A stretch of 64,000 bases of DNA, taken from contig NC_081406.1 in NCBI RefSeq assembly GCF_030272615.1, forward strand, positions 263,528,624 through 263,592,623, written 5' to 3'. Source of the DNA: Cryptomeria japonica. Taxonomy: Eukaryota; Streptophyta; Pinopsida; Cupressales; Cupressaceae. Under the pieces are notes generated by a model that was given only the letters and a program-made list of their open reading frames with translations, was not told the origin of the DNA and ran no database searches. Positions 1 to 11,140 of the stretch are shown here, piece by piece. The translations under genes and the position numbers were made by a program. Positions within the stretch are counted from its first letter, which is position 1. Every line of letters begins with the position of its first letter.

Positions 1-426
1 AGTATAGGAAAAACATAGATAAATCATGCTACATAGCGGATGAGAAAGCTGTGATTGATTCTGATGATGAACCGACATAAGACTCTACTAGTGGTTCCAA
101 TAATGGAAAGGAATTGATGTTATTGTCTATCAAGGAAGATGCTCTGGCACTAGAAGAGAATGTACCTGAAGAGAAGACACTTGCTGCTAAAATTGAAGAT
201 AAGGATGAATGGGTAATTGACAGTGGATGTTCACATCATATGACTGGAGATAAAGGGAAGTTTCTATCTTTGCAAGAATTTGATGGCGATCTAGTTAGAT
301 TTGGAGATCACAAAGCATGTATGATCAACGAAAAAGGAACTATATCATTGGATGGTAAGAACAATATAGATAATATTTATTTTGTTGAAGGTTTGAAGCA
401 TAATCTTTTGAGTGTAGGACAAAGAG
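1..426 (+). pseudogene. Copia gag-protease fragment (LTR retrotransposon scrap)
   Basis: This is the linker after the gag zinc knuckle plus the start of the aspartic protease of a Ty1/Copia polyprotein. The readable frame includes DEWVIDSGCSHHMTGDKGKF, where DSG is the protease catalytic triad, and ends at GLKHNLLSVGQ just before the pre-integrase region. The same block occurs in Copia A (about 34800-35050, minus), so the family call is secure. A TAA at about 78-80 interrupts the frame upstream. Protein-level similarity to Copia stops at about 426 and Gypsy-type sequence follows, so the fragment is cut by a junction. The left end lies outside the window. Confidence 0.9.
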
Positions 427-1011
427 TTGATCTCCCCTAATATCAAAATAACTGGGGGCAAAAATTCTACAATTGCAAGTCAAAAAGCATACTTGTTGAT
501 CCTAAGTCTCCATCATGCTATCCTACTTTCACTTCTTTTCACAATCATAAGTCTTCATAACTCTTCCACTTGTTCCACACATCCATCCCCTTCTAGCGAT
601 ACATCATGGACCTTTAATGGAGCTTCCTCGCAGGACTTTGTTATCAGGGATGCCCAAACTTCTTCAGGTGACACGCATATGGGCCTGTGTAGTCCACACA
701 CTAGTAATTCTATCTCAGTTCCTTTATCAAGGAAGACAGTCACTCAAGATACACATCATTCAATCAAGGAACGTTGCAGCTACAATCACAAGGTCAAGCC
801 TCGCACATTTGAGGTAGGTGACTTAGTTCTCAGAGAAAATCCTAAAAATCAACAAGACAGAGAGAAGAAGGGCAAGTTCGAACCAAACTGGCTTGGTCCC
901 TACATCATTACAGCAGCATATGGATCTGGTGCGTATCAACTCTCAACTACAGAAGGTGAACCTTTAAAGGATCCTATCAACAGCATGCACCTTCGCAGGA
1001 TCTACACATAG
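427..1011 (+). pseudogene. Gypsy integrase C-terminal region, truncated
   Basis: The last ~80 codons (about 770-1008) read as the tail of a Gypsy integrase: YNHKVKPRTFEVGDLVLRE, then FEPNWLGPYIITAAYGSGAY and a closing MHLRRIYT. This is the GPY/F-type module after the catalytic core, which helps the integrase bind DNA. The first ~110 codons (427-765) match nothing I recognise and are probably spacer read in frame. The catalytic D,D,E core is absent, so the piece is non-functional. The stop at 1009-1011 looks like the natural end of pol. Confidence 0.8.
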
Positions 1012-2667
1012 CTCTTCAGAGTATCCTAATTCAAAAATACAAAAAAAATTATAAAACAAAATAAAATCATTACTTGGTGAAAACCTGGCAAACAGGCGCC
1101 TTGTGACACAAAAAAACATTGAAAAATCCAAAAAAAAGTAAAGAGAAATAATTTCGTCCAAAGGTGAAAACCACTTCGGTGGCGCCCTGGGCAAGTACCA
1201 TGGTGAAAATTGGGTCACCAGCGCCATGCGTAGAGACATTGTTCCTGCCTCCTTCAGGATTCTCTTTCATCATTTCACTTTGCACACACTCACAACCTAT
1301 TCGTTCATAATAAACTTACCCATTCCCATCATGGCTTGTTATTGATCTACCCAAGATTGGTTAGCCATTCATAATAAACATTCCTTTTCATCCCTTTCCA
1401 TCCATAATAAATCAGATCCTATCTGTGGCTAAGGCAAATCCTACGTCTAGTGATGGGTGTGGAACTAAGAACATCACATGTTTCGAGGAGTACAGTTTCT
1501 TCCAGCTTCCTTCAGTCTATTCGCACACAGTCCGCAATAAAGCAACATTTGCATCACAGATCCACAATAAATTATCAGTTTCATGGATTCAGTCAGCTTC
1601 AGATGAGACACAGCAGCAACAATGGGCTTCAACAAATCAAATCTTTCAACAGATTCAGACAACATTATGGTTCAGTGCTATCTATCCTTTCTGTGAAAGT
1701 AAACATTGTGACCACAATCAAATAAGACTTATACAAGTGACAAGAGACACTAAACTTGAGGGCTATAATGGATGTTGGTGTCGAGTCTTGGCTTTCTTTT
1801 GATTTTATCTTTTTGGTGACATTTCTTTTAGCTTTTCTGGGATGTCTTTGACTAGAGATTCTATCTCCAGGATGTCTTTGACTAGAAAGGTGAGGATGGG
1901 GTATCGTCACCTATTTTTGCTGTCTGTGGATTGTCTCTTAGTAATGCTATGACTTGTCCAAGGATATGAGGACACTGTGAGTCTAATGTGAACTGGGGCA
2001 TTCCTTGTTTGTGACTATCTTATCTCCATGCAAACAGGTACAATGACTTTCTGGGTCAAACATATGCCTCGATTGTCATAACCTATTTTGCCATAATAAA
2101 GCTCAATGATGATAACGCACAAGAAGCTCTTTCACTTTCATATCTTCTGTCTTCCATCCCTATTTCTTGATTGACTTCCATCATCCTTCTCGAGTCCGCA
2201 TAGCCTGCTATCACATGAGTGAGTATAATGACACACCAAAAACATTTACATTTCATGTAGTTGCACCTACATTACCACATATAAGCATTTCATACATACA
2301 TATAGATATCACAACTGCATCACATCCTACACACAACACCTGTTAGTACAATAATCATTTGCATTATCATATTCATTTGCATTACATACATTTACATTTG
2401 CATTGACATACACATATAAAAACATAAAAGAACAAAAATATATTGCATTGCATTCCATACATATTTGCATCCATATCATAAGCATCACATAAGAATATCT
2501 CATCACATAGGTACACATGCATATAGCTGCCGCAAAGATGAATCATCTCATATATAATCATAAAGTGTCATAATACAATGATGTCAAAAATCATATGGCT
2601 ACAATCACCCGCAGGTGTCTACAATACAAAAATGGTACAAAACTGATACAAAGGGAGCCTTCTAAGG
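1012..2667. other. Gypsy spacer between pol and the antisense gene
   Basis: No gene is seen. At 1075-1240 there is a stretch with two blocks of the GGTGAAAAC type ending in GGCGCC, a style common downstream of pol in plant Gypsy elements. Between 1300 and 2100 the motif CATAATAAA or CACAATAAA recurs at least six times, giving several AATAAA-like poly(A) signals on the plus strand. 2220-2560 is low-complexity CATTTGCATT/ACATACAT sequence. Confidence 0.6.
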
Positions 2668-4689
2668 CTATGATGAACTCCCTCCCTCGGAGCCGCCTGG
2701 CCTCGATGGAATCTGAGCCCCTGAAGGACCCACCCCAGGATCATCCCTCCTGTCTCCTCTATCTGGTGGTGGTGGAGGACCCATAACCCCACCACTCGAT
2801 GCCTGTCTCTTCTAGCTCCCTCCCGTAGCTGTCGCTGTATGCAACGGTCTATGGAAGCTCCTCGCCCGCTGATCCGCTGGCACTGCACCGTAGTAGAGGT
2901 CTCTCCAGTAGGCTATCTCCTCTCCTGCCCGCAGGACATAAGCGTATCCTGCCCTTGTATCCTTAGTTGCCTGTCTCCTTGCCCTCAGTGCTATCTCAGC
3001 CTCTGTGTAGCGCTGGATAGCTTGATCCCACTCTCGCTCAGTATCCTTGAGCCTAGTCCTGAGCCGATCCCTCTCCCTCTCTAGATCCTGAATCTCATCT
3101 GCCTGGCCCTGGCAGATCTCCCTCAGATCCAGCAGCTCAGCCTCCACTGGGTCAACCCCCTCTGCCTCTGCCCCTGCCTGTGGCTCCTCCTCTCTGGGTG
3201 CCTACCCCTGTGCCGGTATTGGTACCTATACTGGTACCTATCTCTGTCCCTGCCCCTGTATCTGCACCTGCCTGGGACCCTGTGCTGCTGGCACTTGTAA
3301 AGGCAATACACTGCGACCCCTCACCACCCGAGCCTGCCTCTCCTCTCCACCCTCCCTCCGAGGTGCAACTTGCCTCTCCCCAACTACTCCTCTCCTCCTC
3401 CGTCGGCCTCTCCCCCCATCACCTCCACCATCATCATCATCTCCCCCACCATCTCCCTCCAGTGCCTCTCCAGGATCTATCAACCGTGGGAATGGATGCT
3501 CTGCCCAATATGCTGTATACTCAGCATCCATCCCGGCGTCCTCGATCTCAGGCCACATGTCCCAAGGAAGAGGTATCATCTCCACCAGCTGAGTCACTGC
3601 CTGATCATATGACAGTAACAGCCCAAACTGTGCCTGATCTCTAACCGTGCGGGCATACATGCCTGATCCCCGGGGCATCCTCTGAATCTGACCAAACTGT
3701 CAGCCAATCCTGTCTACCAGCTGCCTCTCTAGCACATAGGGCGTCCGCCCAATCAGGTACCTGCTCTGAAAAGTGTATGGTAGCTCAACTGCATCATCCT
3801 CCCACTGCTCGCAGCCCAGATATGGTCTCCATATGACCTCATCAATGTCATCAATCACTCGCCTCCAGTACTCTAGCTTGCCAATCCGTAGTTGTGATGT
3901 GATCATATCGTACAAATGCACAAAGCTGCGTCCATGACCTCTGCCTCTGAAGTGTATCGGTTGGGTAACCGGCAGATGCTCGTAGGCCCATACCTGTAGC
4001 AGTGTCACTCCACAACCCAATCCCACTGATCCATGATAAACAAACTGATGAAGCTCGTAATACAAGTGTGCTAGCACACACGATCCCCAGGCATATCTAG
4101 TATGCTGTGTCATCAACGTCTCCAGTGCTCCCCCCCAGCCCACAGCCAATCCCCGTGTCGCCCTATCCAGACATAGGAACCCACTGATAACTCCTCCGAT
4201 CACTGCTGGCAATGCTAACCCTGTGGCTGTCATGGTGTCCCATGCCACGTGTCCTGCCCTCATCTCCAATCCAGGGTCCTGAAATACCCATCTCAGTGCC
4301 TCCCTGTCTCCATCTCGATCGTATGGGATCAGCTCCCCATCGATCGGCACCCGCAAAATCCTGTATACATCCTCCAGCGTGACTGTCATCTCACCCATAG
4401 GCAAATGGAATGTGCACGTCTCAGAGTGCCATCTCTCAGCCAGCGCAGTCAGCAAACCCATGTTTGCCCGAAACTCAAGCACATACAGTACATGTCTTAG
4501 ACCCATCTCATCAATAGCAGCTCTGTCCTCGGCTGTCAACTTAGGTCGCAACCTCTGAGTCGATGGGAATCTCTCACGTGACTCTAGCATCGGCAAATAC
4601 TCCTGCAGTCAAACAACTCAATCATGTCAGTTATAGTGGCATTCACTGTTTATCACAAAATGCTACTCGCTATCTAAATGCATATGGCT

Positions 4690-4917
4690 ATCTACCCTAG
4701 TGACACTCACTGTTCATCACAAAGTGTTGCTATTTATCCTAGTGGTACTCACTGTTCATCACAAAGTACTATGTGTGTGACACTCCCTGTTCATCACAAA
4801 GTGTTACTCACATTTGCACTCCCTGTTCATCACAAAGTGCTACTCATATTTCAGTACTCCCTGTTCATCACAAAGTACTCTATCTTGGTACTCACTGTTC
4901 ATCACAAAGTGCCTTGA
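4690..4917. repeat. Minisatellite in the PMD intron, CTGTTCATCACAAAGT unit
   Basis: Six copies of a core CACT(C/G)(A/C)CTGTTCATCACAAAGT are spaced 30-55 bases apart with variable linkers. A weaker copy lies upstream, near 4645. Confidence 0.85.
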
Positions 4918-5044
4918 TCTATCCTAGTCTTCCTAGAGGACCTGCTTGAGTGTATCCTCTCAGCAGCTTATCCAATCGACAGCATATGTTCATCACAGAA
5001 CTGCCGATTTGACCTAGAAGATGCAAATTCATACTTTTCAAATG

Positions 5045-5315
5045 CAAACGCGCTTGCATGACATAAACGTGCTCAAAAACTGCATAAACGCGCCTGAACG
5101 ACATAGACGCGCCTGCCTGACATAGACGTGCCTATGCTCTGCATAGACGCACCTAGTTGACATAGACGTGCCTTCTTGGCACAAACACGCCTGAACAGCA
5201 CAGACACGGCCGCATTTGACACAGACGCAGGTCTAGACATAGACGCGCCTGGCACAAACACAGACGCGCCTAGCGAACACAAACGCACCTGGCACCAACG
5301 CAGACGTGCCTAAAC
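5045..5315. repeat. GC-rich minisatellite in the PMD intron, GACATAGACGCGCCT unit
   Basis: About eleven degenerate copies of a ~25-base unit around GACATAGACGCGCCTG (or ACAAACGCGCCTG) run head to tail. CpG-rich units are unusual in this AT-rich window. Many have G-to-A or C-to-T variants of ACGCGCC, as expected from methylated CpG decay. Confidence 0.85.
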
Positions 5316-5821
5316 ATTTTTTGACACTTTTTGGACCCTAGTCTAAGCGCATTTATTACCCTATTCGACATGCATTAATGACAAAATTAAATGCATCAAA
5401 GTACGAAGAGGTTTGGTGGTACTTACCAGCTCTCCTGCCTCTGCTGGCCTCTGAAATCGACGAACGCGGCCGAATCTGTGAGTGAAAGCCATCACTGCTG
5501 ACTGCTCCTACTAAATTTTCACTCTGTAATATACTCTCGTGGATGTGTAGATGACAATGAGGATGTGTTTTCCCCCGTGGTCTATCTTATAGATTACCCC
5601 TAGCCCTCGCCTTCATTTTCCGAGTCAGTCTTCATTATCCCGTGACTTTGTCACTTTATCCGGTCAATCCATTCTATCTTGTCTTTCTTATCGAGAGATT
5701 GTCTGCAATCTTTTCAGACATTTTTATCCAATCTCTCGAGGGGGTATATCATTCCCATTCTGGGGCAACTCTGTATCAATTCATCTTATCTTCTTTGAAA
5801 CAACACGACAAGCCGCATTGT

Positions 5822-5838
5822 CTCAAAGAGGGGCAAAA
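5822..5838 (+). promoter_or_regulatory. Gypsy polypurine tract
   Basis: CTCAAAGAGGGGCAAAA lies immediately before the TG of the LTR at 5839. This is the position and composition of the primer for plus-strand DNA synthesis. Confidence 0.8.
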
Positions 5839-6625
5839 TGTAGACACCTAAAATTGTCATGTCTAATTAAATAAATATTTTATTTATTTAATTATCTAAG
5901 CCTAATTCTTCTATTAATTAAATAAATCCTTATTTATTTAATTAATTCATTTATCCTCTTCTAGCCTTATTTCTCATTTAAATAAATACATTTATTTATT
6001 TAAATTATCCTTTTCCTAAATTAAATAAATATTCTTATTTATTTGATTGATCCTACTTCTTTATTAATTAAATAAATCTTTATTTATTTAATTAATTCAT
6101 TAGCCTTTTCTACCTATGACACATGTCATTCATCTCTTAATTCATACACTACCTACCTCTTTCATTATTTTATTATTTCTTTTACCTACCCTCTAATCAT
6201 AGCCGACCTCCTTTTACACCTCTCAATCTTATCCCTCCATTTCATATAGTGTCTTCTATATAAGGAGATGCTTCCTTCATTATCAAACCCTAATGAGCTA
6301 AGGACCTAAGGAGCTAACTACTTGATCAATTGACTACACCACGATCCTACTTGCAACCACATTCCGTTCTTTATTGAGCTCTTGTGCATATAAAATCTGA
6401 GAGCAAATATATCAAGCAAGATCAACGGAGATAGGAAGAATGGAGATCAAAACCCTATTGGACATGTGATGGTATAATCTTTGTGATTTTATGTGATTTG
6501 CATTGTCTTAGGTAATCTTCATATGTTATGGTGGATCTTTGTTGATTGTTAGGCTAGGGTTTTGTAGTTGAATTCATTTAGCCTTTCAATATTGTTATTA
6601 TTGTTATCCATTTTCACCATATACA
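5839..6625 (+). repeat. Gypsy 3' LTR (right end approximate)
   Basis: It starts TGTAGACACCTAAAATTG directly after the polypurine tract and continues with alternating ATTTAAATAAA-type runs. The solo LTR at 39485 has the same architecture (TGTAGTCAC start, ATTTAAATAA runs, TATA box late), so the two are related. TATATAAG at 6257-6264 is the likely LTR promoter. The end is placed at about 6625 (CACCATATACA), but no second LTR or target duplication is available to fix it. Confidence 0.65.
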
Positions 6626-6669
6626 GTTAGCTTTGTGATTCAGTGGTTTTTGTTTTTGCTTTGATACTT

Positions 6670-6944
6670 TTGTCAGATTTCTAGCATTGATGTCAAAGGA
6701 AGAGAGATGTCGATGTGAAAAACTTAAGGAGTTGTATACATTAGGGGGAGAGATATATGTGAAAAACAAAGCTTTATAGAGATATCATTCATAGGGAGTT
6801 TGGTCTTTGTTTTAGAACTTCATTGCTATATCTTTATGTAGGAGATTGTTGGTTGTCTTCGATTGGGGCAGACCTGTTTGGCATTTCTTTAGCACTTGGA
6901 TGTTTTTCACATATAGTGTTGCCATTAATGTCAAAGGGAGACAT
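6670..6944 (+). mobile_element. Tail of a Copia internal region
   Basis: Non-coding remnant with several purine-rich PPT-like blocks (TTAGGGGGAGAGA at about 6740; GTCAAAGGGAGACA at 6930-6943). This is the usual arrangement just upstream of a Copia 3' LTR. Neither pol nor gag is recognisable. Confidence 0.55.
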
Positions 6945-8174
6945 CGTTGGACATTTGGAGGAGTTGATTATGTGTTACATTGATGTTTTGTCATCGATGT
7001 CAACACTAGTTGTTATGGATGCTTTAACGACACCCTTCTAGTCCCGGTAGGATGTTTGGTTTTTGGTTGGTTTGGATCTGACATAATCCAGTATCCTCTG
7101 GTATGTCTGGGTTATGGAATTGGCATATTCATGCTACTCATATTCATGTTTACTCAGTTGGTTTTGTTTTGGTGATTGGATGCTATCCTGTTTGTTTGGA
7201 AGCTTGGTTTGTGGTTTCGATGAGGGTTTCATGGATAGAGCTTTGATGAATATCTTTGATAAATTGCATAAGTGGTGTTGGTGTGGCTTCTGGTATGGTT
7301 TTAGGATGCTTATGGTGATCATGTTCGAGACTTGGTGGATTGGGATCATTGCTTTAGAGTGTGTAGACCTATATTGGGTCCTAGTGTATCTAGGTTATGG
7401 ATCGGCTTAATGTAATGTGTTGATTGGACCTCTTGATGTGTTTTTGGGATGTCTTATGGGTTGGATATTATTTGTTTGGTCTTAGGACGACATATTCTGT
7501 AAGTATGTAATTGTTGTTTGTCTGGTGGCCGACCTTGTTGTTTATGGTTGAGGGTTTGTATATATATGATGTAAGATCTCATTGTAGATCATTATGGTAT
7601 GGGATATGGATATGTAAGGAGTGAATAATGTAATATCATTCAGGTAGAGGATTTTGTTGATCATTGGAGATCGAGTTAAGATTATGCCTAAGGATTTAGT
7701 CCTCTAGTATTGAGCTTAACCGGAACTGTACTCAGGCATAGGAGATTCTATCTTTCGCAGTTCATTCATTCTTCTGGATTGTAGTTTGGATTTCTACGTA
7801 TTCAGTGAAACTCCTTTTGTGATGAGCAGTGCACTCTAGGTTGTTGGCCTTCTTGCAAGTGCAGGCCCCTTAATTTTAATTCACATACTTACTATAGAAG
7901 TATTATCTAATTGTGGGTAGGCTTCCCACCGTGGTTTTTCCCTTTATCGGGGTTTCCACATATAAATCTTGGTGTCATGTAGATGGTATTTATTCTCTGA
8001 TTATTGTTTATTCTTAATTGGTTTATCTGCTATTTTGGTATTTGGTTTATGCATTTTGTATTGATATTTTGGGTTCCGATATTAAAGTTTAAATTTCTTA
8101 AGGTTCTGGTAATCTGTGACAATTGATTTACCCCCCCCTCTCAGTTCTCTTTCGGTTATTTGAACTGTCTAACA
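6945..8174 (+). repeat. Copia LTR, plus orientation
   Basis: It begins at a decayed TGTTGG (CGTTGGACATTTGG) after the polypurine block and ends CTGTCTAACA. Near its end are CCCACCGTGGTTTTTCCC and GGGTTTCCACATATAAA. The minus-strand LTRs of Copia A carry the matching block, and the CCCCCTCTCAGTT near the end matches the complement of the GAGAGGGGG motif near the plus-strand left end of the Copia A and B LTRs. It is therefore a relative of A and B. No target duplication was found. Confidence 0.75.
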
Positions 8175-8341
8175 ATTTTGGGTCAGGATCAAGGTGCCTA
8201 AGGGGGTGTTGATCAAGGTTTTTGATGTTTGTGATGTGTATGAGCATAATCAGGTCTTCAATCAAGCCAAGGGTCACAAACACTAAGGTGAAGACCCAAA
8301 TGTGGTTGAAATTGCAAGGGGTTCAATTTTAGGATGCTACA
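8175..8341 (-). repeat. Truncated 3' LTR of element D
   Basis: It shares blocks such as GGTCAGGATCAAGGTGCC, TTTTTGATGTTTGTGATG and TTTTAGGATGCT with 15675-15842. It stops where the Copia LTR ends (CTAACA at 8169-8174). Confidence 0.8.
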
Positions 8342-8356
8342 TTTAGCCCCCACTTT
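8342..8356 (-). promoter_or_regulatory. Polypurine tract of element D
   Basis: On the minus strand AAAGTGGGGGCTAAA directly precedes the LTR start TGTAGCATCC. Confidence 0.7.
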
Positions 8357-8802
8357 AGCGGGAGTATGAATTCAATCATACTCTCGATAAATCAAAAAGG
8401 GTTCACATTGAAAGACTTTCACCAAGTCATCAAGGAGGCAACATACACCAAGCCCCCAGTGGAATTTAGGATCTCACAACTTCAATGACAAGATAAAAGG
8501 GAAGATACTAAGATAGAGAAGGAGAGAACCATGACTACAACTAGTAAGGTTCCCTTACTATGAGTCATGAAAAGAAAAATACCAAAAATTACAAAGCAAA
8601 AGACAAAGTTCGCTAAGTAACTTTAAGTATCAAGATATAAAAGAGAGAGAATCATTGAGCGGAGTGTATGTCCCCATGTTAAAGAAATTGTGTACACCTT
8701 TATTGCTTTAAGGTAGGATACACCCTAAAAGACAAGTACGTTATCACAATAATAAGCCCCCAAGAGAGGACAATAAATGGATAATGAACAAAAAACACAA
8801 AG

Positions 8803-10029
8803 CATGGGGTGGTTTCACTTAACTCTGGGGTCAGTATTCTTTTTATGATAGCTCATGTATGTATATATATCTTGGTGCACGTACCGGTTAGGAGGGACCT
8901 CAAAGAGATCAATCTGGACCGATCAACAAGAGTAAAAACAACAGAAACACGAGGATATGATGGAGGGAATGTAGAACAGAATGAATTATATCATGAAAAC
9001 CAATTCAATCAACCGGTAACAACTGAGTTATAGAAACTGGCTCACTGACTTGCTAAAACATGCTCAATTACAAAATAGGTCACAACTAGGACCTCAAATC
9101 TTAAGATCTAGCTTCTATGTTCAGTCTAATACCTTATATAACATTCCAATGCTTAATTATAATGATATATATGATCTAAGGGATTTGGTTGGCCCAAAAA
9201 GGGATCAAGTGCCGAAGAACAAGACCTAACGTGTAAAACCAACAAGGTCAGCCTTCGCCAAAGAAATTCCTCTAGAAAATCCAAAGGATGAAGTGTAGAT
9301 CAAAGGGAAGGTTGACCACACACCAAGGAACATCATAATCAACTCTCATGGCTCCAAAAGCTACATTAGGGATCTAGTAGATCACTAATGCAAATAGGTC
9401 TAGGCAACCAGTACCAGAAAATTGTCTCAGAAACTGGTAGCGATAACTTATCGAAAAATGATCCAAATACTTCATAGTTTGGGAATAAGGTAGATGATCA
9501 AGTCCTCAAGAAAAAATACAACTCCTTAAGATCCAGTGAGCCAATTTCAGAAAATGTTGAATCTGCAAAAAAAAAGCAAAATAGAAAAGAAATATTTTTA
9601 GTTGATGCAAGATTGCCAAGAACCAGGGATGCTCCTGCATCAAACATCTGGGGTTGCTGAAAACGCGAGTCTCTCACTTTTCTGGGGTCAGAGGAAAACC
9701 AAGGCATTCTACCTCTTCCTAAGAAATGACTGAATATAGAAGTTAGATCTTAAGATTTGAGGTCCTGGTTGTGACCTGTTCTGTAATTGAGCATGTTTTA
9801 GCAGGCCAGTGAGCTAGTTTCTGTAACCCGGTTGTTAGCAGTTGATTGAATCAATTCTCATGATACAATTTATTTTGTTATGCATTGCCTCCATCATATC
9901 CTTGTTTTTTTGTTGTGTTTACTCTTGTTGACTAGATTGATCTCTTTGAGGTCCCTCCTAACCAGTGATTGCATCAAGATATATATACATAGAATTGTTC
10001 CCATCCCCCAAGGAAAGGAAACCACCATG
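8803..10029. repeat. Large inverted repeat, ~300-base arms
   Basis: Left arm 8803-9126 and right arm 9728-10029 are reverse complements along their length, with a ~600-base spacer. Matching blocks include ACCTCAAAGAGATCAATCT, GGATATGATGGAGG, TGCTCAATTACA and CCTCAAATCTTAAGATCTA. The arms differ by scattered substitutions and small indels. A transcript would fold into a long hairpin. It could be a foldback element or an inverted duplication within element D; no clear target duplication was found. Confidence 0.85.
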
Positions 10030-10239
10030 GAAGAAATGGACACATGTGCCTTTTGAGTCAACATTAGAAAGACCAAAAGAGATCTCAATGCTTTGCATTT
10101 TTATCAAGTAGACAACACTAGGGACAACAAATAGAAGAAGGATCACAAATAAGAAAGAGAGGAGAGAGAGAGAATCTGTAGTGCTAATGAAGCTAATCAA
10201 GCACATCATCCACCTCCTGATCTTTCTCATAATTATTTA

Positions 10240-11140
10240 TGGAAGGTGGAAAATACACAAGAGGAGACACATCGAGCACGGTAGACAAAGCTACCACAAA
10301 TTCCAAACAAGGATCATGCTCTAATGATGAGTCACTTTGTTTGTTACTAGGAACTACAATTAATGCTTTTGAAAATTATTTAGATAAGTAATTGTCAACA
10401 TCAACATATTCATATTCATCATCAGAAATATTAGGATCAACATTTTCATCATTAACAACATTCTCACCCATTTCTTAATCAAGATTAATGAGAATAGGAT
10501 CTCTAATAGGAATAGAACTTGAACCATCATTTGTCTTAAGCATTTTGCATCTTGGAGAATTAGGTTAAACATCCTCATTAGGAGAAAATGGAATTATGTC
10601 AACATTTGGCGTTTTAGGAGAAGAAATGGTTTGGGAAGCAAGTTCACAAGCTCTAGCACGACGTCTTCATTGGCGTTCTCTCGCAAAACTATTTCATTTA
10701 GTTTTGGCTGAAGGTTGTGAAGGTTTAGGTTCATCAGGTATAGGCTCATTTTCTTCTTTTAAGGAAGGATGAATAGGAGGAGGTCTTTTAGGTTGAACAA
10801 TAGGAGAGGTCGATCAATTCCCTTTGTAAGATGTAGGAGGTAAAACTACACCATATAAAGTAGGAATTAGAGTTGTAGGAAGGATATTGATCCATCATGA
10901 GGAGGAGGACTAGGTCTACCCTTAGGAGGAATAGCTTGACACTTAGGAGGAGAATTTCTATCCTTGGGAGGAAGAGTGGACCCATCCAAAGGAGAAGGAA
11001 TATATTCCTCTTTGGGAAGATGATTATTTCTTTCCTTAGGAGGAAGAATAATCTTATCCTCGAGAAGAGGTATATGATCATCAAGAGGAAGGCTAAGTGT
11101 TGGATTTTTAGGTTTACTCAATGACAAAATCATCTCATTT
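10240..11140 (-). other. Element D region downstream of protease, low complexity
   Basis: No domain is recognised. On the minus strand, 10867-11133 reads as a proline/lysine-rich segment with repeated PPK(D/E)R and PPKGR-type motifs, and 10360-10600 as an acidic, asparagine-rich stretch. It is probably the decayed C-terminal part of the gag-protease polyprotein or spacer. Confidence 0.5.

Larger units (their letters stand above)
4603..5426 (-). other. Intron of the PMD gene
   Basis: The 824-base intron has a GTAAGT donor (rc of 5421-5426) and a TTTGACTGCAG acceptor (rc of 4603-4613). It joins two exons exactly between codons. Most of its length is two unrelated minisatellites, listed separately. 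Confidence 0.8.
2668..5492 (-). pseudogene. Plant mobile domain (PMD/MAIN-like) gene, two exons, antisense inside a Gypsy element
   Basis: Exon 1 is 5427-5492 (22 codons, starting MAFTHRFGRVRRFQRP) and ends at a GTAAGT donor. Exon 2 begins at 4602 after TGCAG, in phase, and runs in one frame to a TAG at 2668-2670, about 666 codons in all. Residues ~23-330 are an aminotransferase-like plant mobile domain: LRHVLYVLEF, WHSETCTFHLPMGEMTVTLE, a helical core, YVLERQLVDRIG. The region after it is acidic, then coiled coil (LREICQGQADEIQDLERERD), then a proline/glycine-rich tail. PMD proteins such as MAIN and MAIL1 act in gene expression and transposon silencing; PMDs also occur inside transposons. 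Five in-frame stops (3700-3702 TGA; 3238-3240, 3226-3228, 3202-3204 and 2812-2814 TAG) break it, but there is no frameshift. Most likely it is a once-active accessory gene of the Gypsy element. A host gene engulfed by repeats is less likely. Confidence 0.85.
427..6625 (+). mobile_element. 3' part of a Ty3/Gypsy retrotransposon with an antisense extra gene
   Basis: Read on the plus strand, this block holds an integrase C-terminus (about 770-1011), a long non-coding stretch, an antisense plant mobile domain gene (2668-5492), a polypurine tract (5822-5838) and the start of the 3' LTR (5839). Gag, protease, RT and most of integrase are missing. Extra ORFs between pol and the 3' LTR, including antisense ones, are known from the Tat lineage of plant Gypsy elements, so Tat is the likely lineage; this is inference because RT is absent. 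The left limit is the Copia junction at about 427. The right limit is the estimated LTR end. Confidence 0.75.

Noticed and set aside
3180-3680. Plus-strand frames rich in Pro, Ser and Val repeats
   Set aside because: They are the complement of the PMD exon, whose minus-strand frame gives a recognisable domain and coiled coil.
6823-7410. Plus-strand frames of 72 and 98 residues within the Copia LTR
   Set aside because: They lie across the polypurine tract and LTR, where no gene is expected, and show no domain.
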